Below, in pieces: positions 6,587 through 16,186 of a DNA stretch of 18,112 bases. Source of the stretch: Betaproteobacteria bacterium (GTDB taxonomy: Bacteria; Pseudomonadota; Gammaproteobacteria; Burkholderiales; SG8-39); NCBI GenBank assembly GCA_029865405.1, contig JAOUGZ010000012.1, forward strand, positions 1-18,112. Reading direction: 5' to 3'. A program made the translations under genes and the position numbers. Numbering within the stretch: position 1 is the stretch's first letter; every line of letters begins with the position of its first letter. The notes under the pieces are model-generated. The model did not search any database. It was not told the origin of the DNA and saw nothing but the letters and a program-made list of their open reading frames with translations.

Positions 6587-7555
6587 ATGAAGACCACTTT
6601 CCTCGACTTCGAGCAGCCGATCGCCGAGCTCGAGCAGCGCATCGAAGAGCTGCGCTTCGTGCAGGACGATTCCGCCGTCGACATCTCCGACGAGATCCAG
6701 CGCCTGACGAAGAAAAGCCAGGCGCTCACCCGCGAGATCTACGCCAAGCTCACGCCCTGGCAGGTGGCGCAGGTGGCGCGCCATCCGCAGCGGCCCTATA
6801 CGCTCGACTACGTGAGCATGCTCTTTACCGGCTACGAGGAGCTGCACGGCGACCGCACCTTTGCCGAGGACGCCTCGATCGTCGGGGGCCTCGCGCGCTT
6901 CGATGGCCTGCCGTGCATGGTGATCGGCCACCAGAAAGGGCGCGACACCAAGGAAAAGATCGTGCGCAATTTCGGCATGCCGAAGCCCGAGGGCTACCGC
7001 AAGGCGCTGCGCCTGATGAAGCTGGCGGAAAAGTTCGAGTTGCCGGTGTTTACGTTCGTCGACACGCCCGGCGCCTATCCGGGCATCGACGCCGAGGAAC
7101 GTGGCCAGTCGGAGGCCATCGGACGCAACCTGTACGCCATGGCGGGACTGCGCACGCCGATCATCCCTACCATCATCGGCGAGGGCGGCTCGGGCGGCGC
7201 GCTCGCCATCGCCGTCGGCGACGTCACGCTGATGCTGCAATACGCGACCTACTCGGTCATCTCGCCCGAGGGCTGCGCCTCGATCCTGTGGAAGAGCGCC
7301 GACAAGGCGCCCGAAGCCGCCGAGACGCTCGGCATCACCGCCAACCGCCTGAAGACGCTGGGGCTGGTGGACAAGGTGGTGCCCGAGCCACTGGGCGGCG
7401 CGCATCGCGACCCGCAGGCCGCGGCGCAGGCATTGAAGAAAGCGCTGGCCGACGTGTACAGGGAACTGCGCAACACGAAGCCCAAGCAGCTCGTCGAGGA
7501 GCGCCTCGAGCGTCTCATGAGCTATGGCAAGTTCAAGGAAGCCGCCGAGCGCTGA
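6587..7555 (+). CDS. accA: Acetyl-CoA carboxylase carboxyltransferase subunit alpha
   Basis: The alpha subunit of the carboxyltransferase, which with AccD transfers the carboxyl group from biotin on AccB to acetyl-CoA, giving malonyl-CoA for fatty acid synthesis in the cytoplasm. The 322 residues match the usual length (319 in Escherichia coli). Recognised segments in order: the N-terminal helical region '[18 protein letters not shown]', '[11 protein letters not shown]', '[17 protein letters not shown]', '[12 protein letters not shown]', '[18 protein letters not shown]', the active-site loops '[20 protein letters not shown]' and '[11 protein letters not shown]', and '[12 protein letters not shown]'. 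The ATG directly follows the diguanylate cyclase stop and the 3' end overlaps tilS by 32 nt. There is no clear ribosome binding site; a very short leader from the TAGAAT element is one explanation, read-through with reinitiation another. Confidence 0.99.
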   Translation: MKTTFLDFEQPIAELEQRIEELRFVQDDSAVDISDEIQRLTKKSQALTREIYAKLTPWQVAQVARHPQRPYTLDYVSMLFTGYEELHGDRTFAEDASIVGGLARFDGLPCMVIGHQKGRDTKEKIVRNFGMPKPEGYRKALRLMKLAEKFELPVFTFVDTPGAYPGIDAEERGQSEAIGRNLYAMAGLRTPIIPTIIGEGGSGGALAIAVGDVTLMLQYATYSVISPEGCASILWKSADKAPEAAETLGITANRLKTLGLVDKVVPEPLGGAHRDPQAAAQALKKALADVYRELRNTKPKQLVEERLERLMSYGKFKEAAER

Positions 7556-8681
7556 CCTGGGCGGCCTCGATCTGCGCGGCCGGCGCGTGGCCGTCGGGCT
7601 CTCGGGGGGCGTCGATTCGGTGGTCCTGCTCGACCTGCTGCGCGCGGCGGCGCCGCAGCTCGGCTTGCGCCTCGAAGCGGTGCACGTACACCACGGGCTG
7701 AGCCGGTACGCGGACGACTGGGCGCGCTTTTGCCGGGCGCTGTGCCGCCAGTGGGGCGTGCCGCTCACCGTACGCAGGGTGAAGATCGACAAGCGCGGCC
7801 GCGGCCTGGAGGCGGCGGCGCGCGCTGCGCGCCGCGCCGTGTTCGCGCGCCACCCGGCGCCGGTGATCGCGCTCGCGCACCAGCTCGACGACCAGGCGGA
7901 GACGGTGCTGTTGAATCTCCTGCGCGGTGCCGGCGTGCGCGGCGCGAGCGCCATGCCGGTGGCGGGGCGCCTCGGCGGCAAGACGCTGCTGCGCCCGCTG
8001 CTCGCGGTGCCGCGCAGCCGGATCCTGGCCTATGCGCGCGCGCGCCGGCTGCGCTGGGTCGAGGACGACGCCAATCGCGATGCGGCGCTCACGCGCAACT
8101 TCCTGCGCCTGCAGGTCGGGCCGCTCCTCGAGACCCGTTTTCCACGCTGGCGCGAGAGCCTGGCGCGCGCCGCGCGGCACTTCGCGGCCCGGGAGGTGGA
8201 CGCGCGGCTGGTCCTGCGCGAGTTCCTGCACGCGCGCGGGCTGCGCGCGCCGAGCGAGGCGAAGCTCGTCGAGATGCTGCGCCAGCTCACGGGGCGCGGC
8301 GCGCGCACGGCGATCGAGCACGACGGCGCGCAGCTGCGCGTCTACCGCGGTCGCGTCTCGGTCGAGCGGCGGCCCGGCGGCGCGCTGCGCCTGCGCCCGG
8401 CGCGCGGGCGCGGCATCGACGCCGCGCGCCTCGAGCGTTCGCGCCTGACGCTGCGCGCGCGCGCCGGTGGCGAGCGGCTGCAGCTCGACGCGCGGCGCCC
8501 GCGACGCACGCTGAAGAACCTGTTCCAGGAGGCCGGCGTGCCGCCGTGGCGGCGCGAGCAGTTGCCGCTGCTGTATTGCGGCGAGGAGCTGGTCTGGGTG
8601 CCGGGGCTCGGCATCGCCGCCGGATGGCAGGCGGCGCGCGGCGCGCGGGGGCTCGTGCCCGAGTGGCGGGAGCCCTCCTAA
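7524..8681 (+). CDS. tilS: tRNA(Ile)-lysidine synthetase
   Basis: A cytoplasmic ATP-pyrophosphatase-type enzyme that attaches lysine to C34 of the CAU-anticodon isoleucine tRNA, changing it from AUG to AUA decoding; it is essential in most bacteria. The PP-loop motif SGGVDS is at residues 27-32, then 'VHVHHGLS' (53-60), '[20 protein letters not shown]' and '[11 protein letters not shown]', the expected N-terminal domain series. The C-terminal domain is visible as '[16 protein letters not shown]' and '[11 protein letters not shown]'. At 385 residues it is shorter than Escherichia coli TilS (432) but contains all domains. The ATG at 7524 overlaps accA by 32 nt; an in-frame GTG at 7587, right at the first strand, is an alternative that would leave almost no N terminus. 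Co-transcription with accA is likely. Confidence 0.97.
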   Translation: MASSRKPPSADLGGLDLRGRRVAVGLSGGVDSVVLLDLLRAAAPQLGLRLEAVHVHHGLSRYADDWARFCRALCRQWGVPLTVRRVKIDKRGRGLEAAARAARRAVFARHPAPVIALAHQLDDQAETVLLNLLRGAGVRGASAMPVAGRLGGKTLLRPLLAVPRSRILAYARARRLRWVEDDANRDAALTRNFLRLQVGPLLETRFPRWRESLARAARHFAAREVDARLVLREFLHARGLRAPSEAKLVEMLRQLTGRGARTAIEHDGAQLRVYRGRVSVERRPGGALRLRPARGRGIDAARLERSRLTLRARAGGERLQLDARRPRRTLKNLFQEAGVPPWRREQLPLLYCGEELVWVPGLGIAAGWQAARGARGLVPEWREPS

Positions 8682-8714
8682 GCCCTTGTTTTTACGAAAA
8701 TCGCAACGAGCCCG

Positions 8715-8723
8715 TGATAGAAT
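8715..8723 (+). promoter_or_regulatory. Putative extended -10 promoter of the ndk operon
   Basis: TGATAGAAT forms an extended -10 (TGn followed by TAGAAT at 8718-8723). No good -35 is found at 16-18 nt upstream, which an extended -10 can compensate. It sits in an AT-richer part of the 84-nt gap between tilS and ndk, giving a leader of about 35 nt, and is the only evident promoter before the nine-gene run. Confidence 0.6.
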
Positions 8724-8752
8724 CCCGCCCTGATATTTTCTGGGAATTCAAC

Positions 8753-8759
8753 GGAGAAA
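8753..8759 (+). promoter_or_regulatory. Ribosome binding site of ndk
   Basis: GGAGAAA places GGAG (8753-8756) 9 nt before the ATG at 8766, an ideal Shine-Dalgarno spacing. It is one of only two strong sites in the window, the other being that of HU. Confidence 0.7.
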
Positions 8760-8765
8760 CGCCGC

Positions 8766-9191
8766 ATGGCGCTCGAGCGCACCTTGTCGATCATCAAACC
8801 CGACGCAGTGAAGAAAAACGTCATCGGCCAGGTGATGGGGCGCTTGGAGGCGGCCGGCCTGCGCGTGATCGCCGCCCGCATGATGCTGCTGTCGCGCGCC
8901 GAGGCCGAAGGCTTCTACGCCGTGCACCGCGAGCGGCCGTTTTTTCGCGACCTCGTGGATTTCATGACCTCGGGTCCCGTGCTGGTGCAGGTGCTCGAAG
9001 GCGACAACGCCATCGCGCGCAACCGCGACCTGATGGGCGCCACCGACCCGAAAAAGGCGGCCAAGGGCACCATTCGCGCGGACTTCGCCGATTCGATCGA
9101 TGCCAATGCGGTGCACGGCTCGGACGCGCCGGATACGGCGCGCGTCGAGATCGCCTATTTCTTCCCCGCCTGCGAGGTATTCTCGCGCTGA
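8766..9191 (+). CDS. ndk: Nucleoside diphosphate kinase
   Basis: This enzyme moves the terminal phosphate from ATP to other nucleoside diphosphates through a phosphohistidine, balancing NTP and dNTP pools. The 141 residues match the bacterial family. '[14 protein letters not shown]' opens the ferredoxin-like fold with Lys11, '[14 protein letters not shown]' is the nucleotide-binding loop, and His117 in '[12 protein letters not shown]' is the phosphorylated histidine. The start is fixed by a strong ribosome binding site. It is the first gene of a long operon, with rlmN beginning 1 nt after its stop; ndk-rlmN-pilW is a common order in Beta- and Gammaproteobacteria. Confidence 0.99.
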   Translation: MALERTLSIIKPDAVKKNVIGQVMGRLEAAGLRVIAARMMLLSRAEAEGFYAVHRERPFFRDLVDFMTSGPVLVQVLEGDNAIARNRDLMGATDPKKAAKGTIRADFADSIDANAVHGSDAPDTARVEIAYFFPACEVFSR

Positions 9192-9192
9192 C

Positions 9193-10269
9193 ATGAAGGC
9201 GAATCTCCTCGACTTCGACGCCGACGGCCTCAGCGCGTTCTTCGCCTCGCTGGGCGAGAAGCCGTTCCGCGCGCGCCAGGTGCTGCGCTGGGTGCACCAG
9301 TCGTGCGAGGCGGATATCGCGCGCATGAGCGACCTGGCGAAGGACCTGCGCGCCAAGCTCGCGGCGTGCGCGCGCGTCGAAGCGCCGCGCATCGTCGGCG
9401 ACAGCACGGCGGCGGACGGCACGCGCAAGTGGCTGCTCAAGGTCGACGGCGCCAACGCCGTCGACGCGGTATTCATCCCGGAGACCCGCCGCGGCACGCT
9501 GTGCGTGTCGAGCCAGGCGGGCTGCGTGCTCGACTGCGCGTTCTGCGCCACCGGCAAGCAGGGCTTCAACCGCAATCTGTCCACGGCGGAGATCATCGGC
9601 CAGCTGTGGCTGGCGAACCGGCTGCTCGACGGGCCACGCCCGGTGACCAACGTCGTGCTGATGGGCATGGGCGAGCCCCTGCTCAATCTCGAGCAGGTGC
9701 TGCCGGCGCTGCGCCTGATGCTGGACGACAACGCCTACGGCCTGTCGCGCCGCCGCGTCACGGTGTCGACCTCGGGCGTGATTCCGGGCATGGACGCGCT
9801 GCGCGAGGCCTGCCCGGTGGCGCTCGCGGTGTCGCTGCACGCGCCGACGGACGAGTTGCGCGACCGCCTGGTGCCGGTGAACCGCAAGTACCCGATCCGC
9901 GACCTGCTCAAGGCCTGCACGCGCTACCTCGAGCGGGCGCCGCGCGACTTCATCACCTTCGAGTACGTGATGCTCGAGGGCGTGAACGACGGCGACGCCG
10001 AAGCGCGCGCCCTGGCGCGTCTCGCGGGGCAGGTCAGCTGCAAGTTCAACCTGATTCCGTTCAATCCGTTTCCGCGCACCGAATTCCGCCGCTCGCCGCC
10101 GGAACGCATCCGCCGCTTCGCCGAGATCCTGCAGGCGAAAGGCGTCGTCGTGACCACGCGCAAGACGCGCGGCGACGCCATCGACGCCGCCTGCGGCCAG
10201 CTCGCCGGCGACGTCGCCGACCGCACGCGCCGCAGCGCATCCCGGCGCCTGGCCGAGGTTCGCCCCTGA
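9193..10269 (+). CDS. rlmN: Dual-specificity 23S rRNA A2503 / tRNA A37 C2-methyltransferase
   Basis: A radical SAM enzyme that methylates C2 of A2503 in 23S rRNA and of A37 in some tRNAs, tuning translation accuracy. The 358 residues carry the [4Fe-4S] cluster motif CxxxCxxC as Cys111, Cys115 and Cys118 in '[20 protein letters not shown]'. Cys104 in '[10 protein letters not shown]' corresponds to Cys118 of the Escherichia coli enzyme, and Cys334 in 'DAACGQLAG' to its methyl-carrying Cys355, so both catalytic cysteines are present. '[13 protein letters not shown]' is the usual SAM-binding segment. ATG 9193 is 1 nt after the ndk stop; the longer frame upstream overlaps ndk and is not family sequence. 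The stop shares one base with the pilW start. Confidence 0.98.
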   Translation: MKANLLDFDADGLSAFFASLGEKPFRARQVLRWVHQSCEADIARMSDLAKDLRAKLAACARVEAPRIVGDSTAADGTRKWLLKVDGANAVDAVFIPETRRGTLCVSSQAGCVLDCAFCATGKQGFNRNLSTAEIIGQLWLANRLLDGPRPVTNVVLMGMGEPLLNLEQVLPALRLMLDDNAYGLSRRRVTVSTSGVIPGMDALREACPVALAVSLHAPTDELRDRLVPVNRKYPIRDLLKACTRYLERAPRDFITFEYVMLEGVNDGDAEARALARLAGQVSCKFNLIPFNPFPRTEFRRSPPERIRRFAEILQAKGVVVTTRKTRGDAIDAACGQLAGDVADRTRRSASRRLAEVRP

Positions 10270-11042
10270 TGCGCCTGGTGTGCCTCGCCCTCGCCGTTTT
10301 CGTGGCCGGCTGTGCGACACCGCCGCAGGGCCCGGTCGGCAACACCGGTACCATCGTCGGCGAGGCTTCCGCGCCGCGCAACCGGGCGCGCATCCATACC
10401 GAGCTCGCGACGCTCTACTATGCGCGCGGCAACATGAGCGTGGCGCTGGAGGAACTGCGCGCCGCGGTCGCGGCCGACTCGAGCTACGCCACGGCGCACG
10501 GGATGTTCGGCCTGGTGTACATGGAGCTGCGCGAAAACGCGCTGGCGCTGCAAAGCTTCGAGCGCGCGCTCGGCCACGCGCCCGGGGATCCCGACATCAA
10601 CCACAACTACGGCTGGTTCCTGTGCCAGATCAGCCGCGAGCGCGAGGCGCCGCCGTACTTCCGGCGCGCGCTGGACAATCCGCTGTATGCGACGCCGGCG
10701 CGCACGCTCGCCGCCGCAGGCATTTGCGCGATGCGCGCCGGCGATCTCGCCGCGGCCGAGGACAACCTGCAGCGCGCCCTGCGCATCGATCCGAAGCTGC
10801 CGGTGGCGCTGCTGCAGTTCGCGCAGCTGCGCTACCGCCAGGGGCGCTTCGACGAAGCGCGCCGCGCGCTGGTGCAGCACGCCGCGGTCGCGCAGGCGAG
10901 CGCGGAATCGCTGTGGCTCGCGGTGCGCATCGAGCGCCGCCTCGGCGCGCGCGCCGCGGAGCAGTCCTACGCCATCCAGTTGCGCCGGCGCTTTCCCGAG
11001 TCGCCGGAGTTCCAGGCGCTGCAGAGCGGACGCTATGAGTGA
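10269..11042 (+). CDS. pilW: Type IV pilus biogenesis/stability lipoprotein PilW (PilF)
   Basis: An outer-membrane lipoprotein with TPR repeats that pilots the PilQ secretin and stabilises type IV pili. The 257-residue protein starts with a short signal peptide and lipobox 'VFVAGC', giving a lipidated Cys15. TPR-like helices cover about residues 38-240; 'IHTELATLYYARGNMSVALE', 'GLVYMELRENALALQSFERA' and 'DINHNYGWFLCQ' are the typical segments of this family, the last being a PilF hallmark. It overlaps rlmN by 1 nt and rodZ by 8 nt. The position between rlmN and rodZ is that of pilW/pilF in many Proteobacteria. No other pilus gene is in the window. Confidence 0.95.
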   Translation: MRLVCLALAVFVAGCATPPQGPVGNTGTIVGEASAPRNRARIHTELATLYYARGNMSVALEELRAAVAADSSYATAHGMFGLVYMELRENALALQSFERALGHAPGDPDINHNYGWFLCQISREREAPPYFRRALDNPLYATPARTLAAAGICAMRAGDLAAAEDNLQRALRIDPKLPVALLQFAQLRYRQGRFDEARRALVQHAAVAQASAESLWLAVRIERRLGARAAEQSYAIQLRRRFPESPEFQALQSGRYE

Positions 11043-11880
11043 ACTGCCCGCCGACACCCCCAGCCCGGCGCCCGCGCCCGCCGTAGAGCCGGTCGGCGCG
11101 GTGCTGGCGCGCGCGCGCGAAGCCGCCGGCCTGGCGCAGGAGGAGGCGGCGCGGCGGCTCAAGTTCGCGCCGCGCCAGCTCGACGCGCTGGAGCGCGGCG
11201 AATGGGGGCGCCTGCCGGGCGGCGCCGCGGTGCGCGGCATGGTGCGCAGCTACGCGCGCCTGCTCGATCTGGATGCGGATGCGCTGGTGGCGCGCGTCGG
11301 CGAGGGGCAGGCGCTGCCCGACGCCGAGCGGCTGGCGCAACGCTTTCGCCAGCCCGTGCCGTTCTCGGACGGCGCGCGGCGCTCGAACGTCGCCTATGTC
11401 GTGCTGTCCGTCGTCCTGCTGGCGGTCGTCGCCGCCGTGGTGCTGGAGTGGCGCCAGGAACGCGCGGGCGCGTCGCGCATCACGTTCGTGTCTGCCGCGC
11501 AGCAGCCCGCCGAACCGGCGCGGGCCGAGCCCGCGCGCGCGGAACCGGTGCGCACGGAGCCCGCGCGCATCGAGCTGGCGAGCGCGGCGCCCCAGGCGAG
11601 CGCCGCGGTCACGGATGACGAGACGCGCGTCGCGAGCGGGGGCTGGCGCCGCATCGTATTGCGCTTCGAGCGCGAGTCGTGGGTCGAGATCACGAGCGGT
11701 ACCGGCAAGCTCCTCGTGTCGCACCTGCACCCGGCGGGCAGCGAGCGCGTGGTCGTCGGCGTGCCGCCGTTCAGCATCGTGATCGGCAACGCCCAGCACG
11801 TGCAGCTCACCTACAACGACCGGCCGGTGGACCTGATGCCGCATGTGAAGGTCGAAGTCGCGCGACTGACGCTGGACTAG
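11035..11880 (+). CDS. rodZ: RodZ-like cytoskeletal/cell-shape protein (HTH, transmembrane, DUF4115)
   Basis: A bitopic inner-membrane protein of 281 residues that in rods links MreB filaments to the wall-elongation machinery. The order is classical: Xre-type helix-turn-helix at about 21-80 ('[20 protein letters not shown]', '[20 protein letters not shown]'), a single membrane segment at about 118-138, a linker, and a periplasmic DUF4115 domain at about 203-281 ('FERESWVEI', '[15 protein letters not shown]'). The linker at 159-180 has a degenerate 5-residue repeat of the form AEPxR ([18 protein letters not shown]), coded by about 15-nt units near 11510-11575. The ATG lies within the pilW 3' end (8-nt overlap) and ispG follows 2 nt after the stop. 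The N-terminal 20 residues are proline/alanine-rich. Confidence 0.93.
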   Translation: MSELPADTPSPAPAPAVEPVGAVLARAREAAGLAQEEAARRLKFAPRQLDALERGEWGRLPGGAAVRGMVRSYARLLDLDADALVARVGEGQALPDAERLAQRFRQPVPFSDGARRSNVAYVVLSVVLLAVVAAVVLEWRQERAGASRITFVSAAQQPAEPARAEPARAEPVRTEPARIELASAAPQASAAVTDDETRVASGGWRRIVLRFERESWVEITSGTGKLLVSHLHPAGSERVVVGVPPFSIVIGNAQHVQLTYNDRPVDLMPHVKVEVARLTLD

Positions 11881-11882
11881 GC

Positions 11883-13139
11883 ATGCTCGAGCGCCGGATT
11901 TCCAGCCGCGTCATGGTGGGCCCCGTGGCCATCGGCGGCGGCGCGCCGGTCGTGGTCCAGTCCATGACCAACACCGACACCGTCGATGCCGAGGCCACCG
12001 CGCGCCAGGTGGCCGAGCTCGCGCGCGCGGGCTCGGAACTGGTGCGCATCACCGTGAACACGCCCGAGGCGGCGGCGCAGGTGGCGGCGATCCGCGCGCG
12101 GCTCGACGCCATGGGCTGCGCCGTGCCGCTGGTCGGCGACTTCCACTACAACGGCCACAAGCTGCTCGCGCAGTTTCCCGAGTGCGCGCGCGCGCTTGCC
12201 AAGTACCGCATCAATCCGGGCAACGTCGGCCGCGGCGCGAAGCGCGACGAGCAGTTCGCCAGCATGATCGAGACCGCCGTGCGCTACGCCAAGCCGGTGC
12301 GCATCGGCGTGAACTGGGGCAGTCTCGATGCCGAGCTCCTCGCCCGCCTCATGGACGAGAACGCACGCCGCAAGCCGCCGCTGGAATCCGGCGCCGTGAT
12401 GCGCGAGGCGGTGATCCGCTCGGCGCTCGATTCGGCGCGCATGGCCGAGGAACTGGGCCTCGCGCCCGAGCGCATCGTCATTTCCTGCAAGATGAGCCAG
12501 GTGCAGGACCTGATCGCGGTATACCGCGAGTTGGCGCAGCGCTGCACCTACGCGCTGCACCTCGGCCTGACCGAGGCGGGCATGGGCTCGAAAGGCATCG
12601 TCGCCTCGAGCGCCGCGCTCGCCGTGCTGCTGCAGGAAGGCATTGGCGATACGATCCGCATCTCGCTGACGCCGGATCCCGGCGGCGAGCGCACGCGCGA
12701 GGTGCTCGTCGCGCAGGAGATCCTGCAGACCATGGGCCTGCGCTCGTTCGCGCCGATGGTCGCCGCCTGCCCGGGGTGCGGCCGCACCACCAGCACCTAT
12801 TTCCAGGCGCTCGCCGCGCGCATCCAGGATTACCTGCGCGAGCAGATGCCGCAGTGGCGCGCGCGCTACCCGGGCGTGGAGGAGATGCGCGTCGCCGTGA
12901 TGGGCTGCGTGGTGAACGGCCCGGGCGAATCCAAGCATGCCGACATCGGCATCAGCCTGCCGGGCACGAACGAGTCCCCGGTGGCGCCGGTCTACGTCGA
13001 TGGCGCGAAGACGCTCACCCTCAAGGGCGAGCGCATCGCCGAGGAATTCCAGGCGCTGGTGGAGGACTACGTGCGCAGGAACTACGCGCCGGGCGCGTCC
13101 CGCGCGCGTGCCCGCAACATCCCGATCAAGGCGGCCTGA
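11883..13139 (+). CDS. ispG: 4-hydroxy-3-methylbut-2-en-1-yl diphosphate synthase
   Basis: IspG (GcpE) makes HMBPP from methylerythritol cyclodiphosphate in the MEP route to isoprenoids, using a [4Fe-4S] cluster. Cluster ligands are Cys296 and Cys299 (CPGCGRT) and Cys342 ([11 protein letters not shown]), with Glu349 as the likely fourth ligand. The TIM-barrel half shows '[13 protein letters not shown]', '[13 protein letters not shown]', '[12 protein letters not shown]' and 'IGVNWGSLD'. The 418 residues are longer than the Escherichia coli enzyme (372), as is usual for betaproteobacterial IspG. ATG 11883 is 2 nt after rodZ; hisS follows after 3 nt. The rodZ-ispG-hisS order is conserved across Proteobacteria. 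Confidence 0.99.
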   Translation: MLERRISSRVMVGPVAIGGGAPVVVQSMTNTDTVDAEATARQVAELARAGSELVRITVNTPEAAAQVAAIRARLDAMGCAVPLVGDFHYNGHKLLAQFPECARALAKYRINPGNVGRGAKRDEQFASMIETAVRYAKPVRIGVNWGSLDAELLARLMDENARRKPPLESGAVMREAVIRSALDSARMAEELGLAPERIVISCKMSQVQDLIAVYRELAQRCTYALHLGLTEAGMGSKGIVASSAALAVLLQEGIGDTIRISLTPDPGGERTREVLVAQEILQTMGLRSFAPMVAACPGCGRTTSTYFQALAARIQDYLREQMPQWRARYPGVEEMRVAVMGCVVNGPGESKHADIGISLPGTNESPVAPVYVDGAKTLTLKGERIAEEFQALVEDYVRRNYAPGASRARARNIPIKAA

Positions 13140-13142
13140 GCC

Positions 13143-14405
<1,263 letters not shown>

Positions 14406-14408
14406 TCC

Positions 14409-15041
14409 ATGGCCATGCAAAAACTCGATCTGGAAGAGCAGGAGAAACTCGACGCGCTCAAGGCCTGGTGGAAGGACAATGCCCGGCTCATCGTCCTCGT
14501 GGTGGTGGCGGCGGCGATCGCCGTCGCCGGCACGAACGGCTGGCGCTGGTACCAGCGCCAGCAGGCGCTCGAGGCGAGCGCGCTGTACGACGCGTTCTCC
14601 AAGGCGCTGCGCGCTGCCGACGCCAAGGCGATTCGCGACGCGGGCGGCGCGCTGACCGAGCGCTACGCGGGCACGCTGTACGCATCGATGGCCGCGCTCG
14701 CCGCCGCGCATTTCCATTTCGAGCGCGGCGAGCCGAAGAGCGCCAAGGCGCAGCTGCAATGGGTGCTCGAGCGCTCGAGCTCGGAGGATTTCCGCAATCT
14801 CGCGCGCCTGCGCCTCGCCGCGCTGCTGTTGGATGAGCGCGCCTTCGACGAGGCGCTCGCGTTGCTCGAGGAAAAGCCCCTGGACACCTATGCGGCGCAG
14901 GTCGCAGCGCTGCGCGGCGACCTGCTGGTCGCCAAGGACCGGCCGGCCGAGGCGCGCACCGCCTACCAGCTGGCGCTGGAGAAGGCGAGCGGCGCCTTTC
15001 GCGAGAGCGTACAGATGCGTCTGGACGCGCTCGGCGGATGA
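14409..15041 (+). CDS. yfgM: YfgM-like tetratricopeptide protein (ancillary SecYEG/periplasmic chaperone partner)
   Basis: A 210-residue inner-membrane protein with a short cytoplasmic N terminus ('LDLEEQEKLDALKAWWKDN'), one membrane segment at about 26-43, and a periplasmic TPR-like region ('RYAGTLYASMAALAAAHFHF', 'LARLRLAALLLDERAFDEAL', 'DLLVAKDRPAEARTAYQLAL'). In Escherichia coli YfgM binds the SecYEG translocon with PpiD and helps hand over secreted proteins. It lies between hisS and bamB, the standard place for this gene. The double Met start (14409, 14415) leaves two possible starts. The stop overlaps the bamB ATG by ATGA. Confidence 0.94.
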   Translation: MAMQKLDLEEQEKLDALKAWWKDNARLIVLVVVAAAIAVAGTNGWRWYQRQQALEASALYDAFSKALRAADAKAIRDAGGALTERYAGTLYASMAALAAAHFHFERGEPKSAKAQLQWVLERSSSEDFRNLARLRLAALLLDERAFDEALALLEEKPLDTYAAQVAALRGDLLVAKDRPAEARTAYQLALEKASGAFRESVQMRLDALGG

Positions 15042-16171
15042 GCATGGCGCGCGGCTTGGGTCTCGCCCTGCTGCTGGCGGGGCTCGCCGGGTGCTTCGGC
15101 GGATCGTCGGGCGGCCCGCGGCCCGCGGCGCTGGCGCCGCTGCCGCAGGCGCTGGAACTGCGCGTGCTGTGGTCCGCGGACGTGGGAGCGGCCGCCGCTT
15201 TCGAGTTCAGCCCGGCGCTGGCCGGCGACGCGGTGTACGCGGCGGCGCGCGACGGCGCGGTCGTGAGCCTGGGCGCCGCCGACGGCCGCGAGCGCTGGCG
15301 GGTGGCGCTCGACGCGCGGCTCTCGGCCGGGGTCGGCGCGGACGCCGCGACGGTCGCGGTGGCCACGGATGACGGCGCGGTATTCGCGCTCGACGCCGGC
15401 ACGGGCAAGCAACGCTGGCGCGTCGAGGTGTCGAGCGAGGTGCTGGCTGCGCCGCGCATTGCTGCCGGTCGGGTGCTGGTGCGCAGCGCCGACGGCCGCA
15501 TCTATGCGCTGGACGAAAAGAGCGGCGCGCGCCTCTGGGCCTACCAGCGCGCGCCCGCGGCGCTACGGCTGCGCACGCCGCAGGGCCTGACGCCGCACGA
15601 GGACCTGGTGTTCGCGGGATTCTCCGGCGGCAAGCTGGTGGCGCTCGCGCTCGCCGGCGGCGCGTTGCGCTGGGAGGCGACCGTGGCCGAGCCCCGGGGC
15701 ACCACCGAGCTCGAGCGCGTCACCGATGTGGTCGGCGACCCGGTGGTGGTCGGAGGGCGGGAAGTGTGCGCCGCCGCGTTCCAGGGCCGTGTCGCCTGTT
15801 TCGACGCGCAGAACGGCAACCTGCTGTGGGCGCGCGAGATTTCGAGCGTGAGCGGCGTCGGCGCCGACGCGCGCTTCGCGTTCGTCGCCGACGAGCGCGG
15901 CGGGGTGCACGCGCTCGATCGCAGCAACGGGCGCAGCCTGTGGAAGCAGGACCAGCTCGCCCACCGGCAACTGTCGCGGCCGCTGCCGATCGGCGCCCAG
16001 GTCGCGCTCGGCGACCTCGAAGGGATCGTGCACCTGCTGGCGCGAGACTCGGGCGCCTTCATGGCGCGCGCGAGTACCGACGGCAGCCCGGTGCGGGTGG
16101 CGCCGCTGGCGCTGCCGCGCGGCTTCCTGGTGCAGACGCAGGCCGGCGGCCTGTTCGCGCTGGCCCCCTGA
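15038..16171 (+). CDS. bamB: Outer membrane protein assembly factor BamB
   Basis: An outer-membrane lipoprotein of the BAM complex that supports BamA in folding beta-barrel proteins. The 377 residues start with a signal peptide and lipobox 'LAGLAGC', giving lipidated Cys19. The rest forms a beta-propeller of PQQ-like repeats, visible as recurring 'VYAAARDGAVVSLGAADGRE', 'VFALDAGTGKQRWRVEV', 'IYALDEKSGARLWAYQ' and 'VHALDRSNGRSLWKQDQL'. The ATG overlaps yfgM by 4 nt, and der follows after 15 nt. Length and order (yfgM-bamB-der) are standard. Confidence 0.98.
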   Translation: MSMARGLGLALLLAGLAGCFGGSSGGPRPAALAPLPQALELRVLWSADVGAAAAFEFSPALAGDAVYAAARDGAVVSLGAADGRERWRVALDARLSAGVGADAATVAVATDDGAVFALDAGTGKQRWRVEVSSEVLAAPRIAAGRVLVRSADGRIYALDEKSGARLWAYQRAPAALRLRTPQGLTPHEDLVFAGFSGGKLVALALAGGALRWEATVAEPRGTTELERVTDVVGDPVVVGGREVCAAAFQGRVACFDAQNGNLLWAREISSVSGVGADARFAFVADERGGVHALDRSNGRSLWKQDQLAHRQLSRPLPIGAQVALGDLEGIVHLLARDSGAFMARASTDGSPVRVAPLALPRGFLVQTQAGGLFALAP

Positions 16172-16186
16172 GCCGAGCGCACGCGC

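Noticed and set aside
5345..7981. Minus-strand open frame of 878 codons opposite the glycosylase, diguanylate cyclase, accA and tilS
   Set aside because: It is antisense to four well-supported genes, is rich in Arg, Ala, His and Gln as expected for GC-rich mirror frames, and shows no motif I recognise.
8682..8765. A terminator or small RNA in the tilS-ndk gap
   Set aside because: No convincing hairpin with a T-run; the gap is accounted for by a promoter and ribosome binding site.
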